Positions 63,818 through 64,000 of a stretch of DNA of 64,000 bases are shown piece after piece. The position numbers and the translations under genes were made by a program. The DNA is from Phoronis australis (taxonomy: Eukaryota; Phoronida; Phoronidae): NCBI GenBank assembly GCA_002633005.1, contig NMRA01000150.1, forward strand, positions 326,434-390,433, in the 5' to 3' direction. Below the pieces are notes generated by a model. The model was not told the DNA's origin. It saw only the letters and a program-made list of their open reading frames with translations, and made no database searches. Position 1 is the stretch's first letter. Each line of letters starts with the position of its first letter.

Positions 63818-63909
63818 CTACTGGTAGCTAGCCCCTTGTTGGTTGGTGAAGAAGCCTCCTGGCGCCCCCTGGTCAGCTGGCATCTGTGCCTGGGGATCCA
63901 TAGGGTCCA
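63818..63909 (-). CDS. Last coding exon of an unidentified minus-strand gene
   Basis: Behind an acceptor (TTTGTGTTTTCAG, minus strand) at 63910-63911 the frame reads DPMDPQAQMPADQGAPGGFF then TNQQGASYQ and stops at TAG (63820-63818). The composition (Pro, Gln, Gly, ending in Tyr-Gln) looks like the free C-terminal tail of a membrane or trafficking protein, but the family is not recognised. The rest of the gene lies right of the window. A long 3' UTR may run left; TTTATT (AATAAA on the minus strand) occurs near 62596. Confidence 0.6.
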
Positions 63910-64000
63910 CTGAAAACACAAAGTAAAGTTTGAGTTAGCAGGAGATGATCTTTACCAAGCAAACCTCATTCAGAGTATTCAACCTCCACTGCACAGCATA

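Overview
This window is nuclear DNA of an animal. It shows spliced genes with GT-AG introns, short phased exons, very many minisatellites, non-autonomous DNA transposons with inverted ends, tRNA-derived SINE remnants, and no operons or bacterial signals. The style (two protein genes of bilaterian type, AT-rich introns, high heterozygosity) fits a marine invertebrate such as a mollusc, another lophotrochozoan or a lancelet. The species cannot be fixed from the sequence alone. Runs of N lie at 36840-37499 and 49621-49690. Several single Ns sit exactly between two near-identical copies of the same sequence, so parts of the window look like unmerged haplotypes.

Positions 1-14287, minus strand: the first 15 recognised coding exons of a WD40 beta-propeller protein, best matched to the WDR87/WDR97 group. 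The start codon is at 14252 and the gene runs off the left edge. The reconstructed in-window reading frame is 706 codons and every exon junction is phase-compatible. The introns carry minisatellites of 30, 33, 32, 30 and 34 bp.

Positions 14288-22115: the spacer between two head-to-head genes. It holds a SINE remnant, a 473-bp hAT-type element with a perfect 8-bp target duplication inserted into a minisatellite, one copy of a dispersed repeat whose sister lies at 3664-4035, a 338-bp tandem false duplication, and a GC-rich minisatellite.

Positions 22116-57991, plus strand: a cortactin-binding protein 2 (CTTNBP2) family gene. I assembled 21 coding exons, about 1155 codons plus whatever is in the assembly gap. 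The order is an N-terminal CortBP2 coiled-coil domain (exons at 26 kb, 34-37 kb), ankyrin repeats (42.8-45.2 kb), a linker with a 27-nt microexon, a neuron-navigator-like AAA domain (50.5-56.8 kb) and a Ser/Pro-rich tail. The AAA domain has altered Walker A and Walker B residues and may be a non-hydrolysing pseudo-ATPase. Intron 2 contains a 292-codon open frame with three copies of a leucine-rich FLD motif, the best candidate here for something undescribed.

Positions 57992-64000: the CTTNBP2 3' region with another inverted-end element and a duplicated block that differs by a 735-bp indel between copies. On the minus strand there is the last coding exon of a third gene (63818-63909), convergent with CTTNBP2.

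Recurring theme: three unrelated exons have their own 5' splice site copied many times in the minisatellite that follows them.
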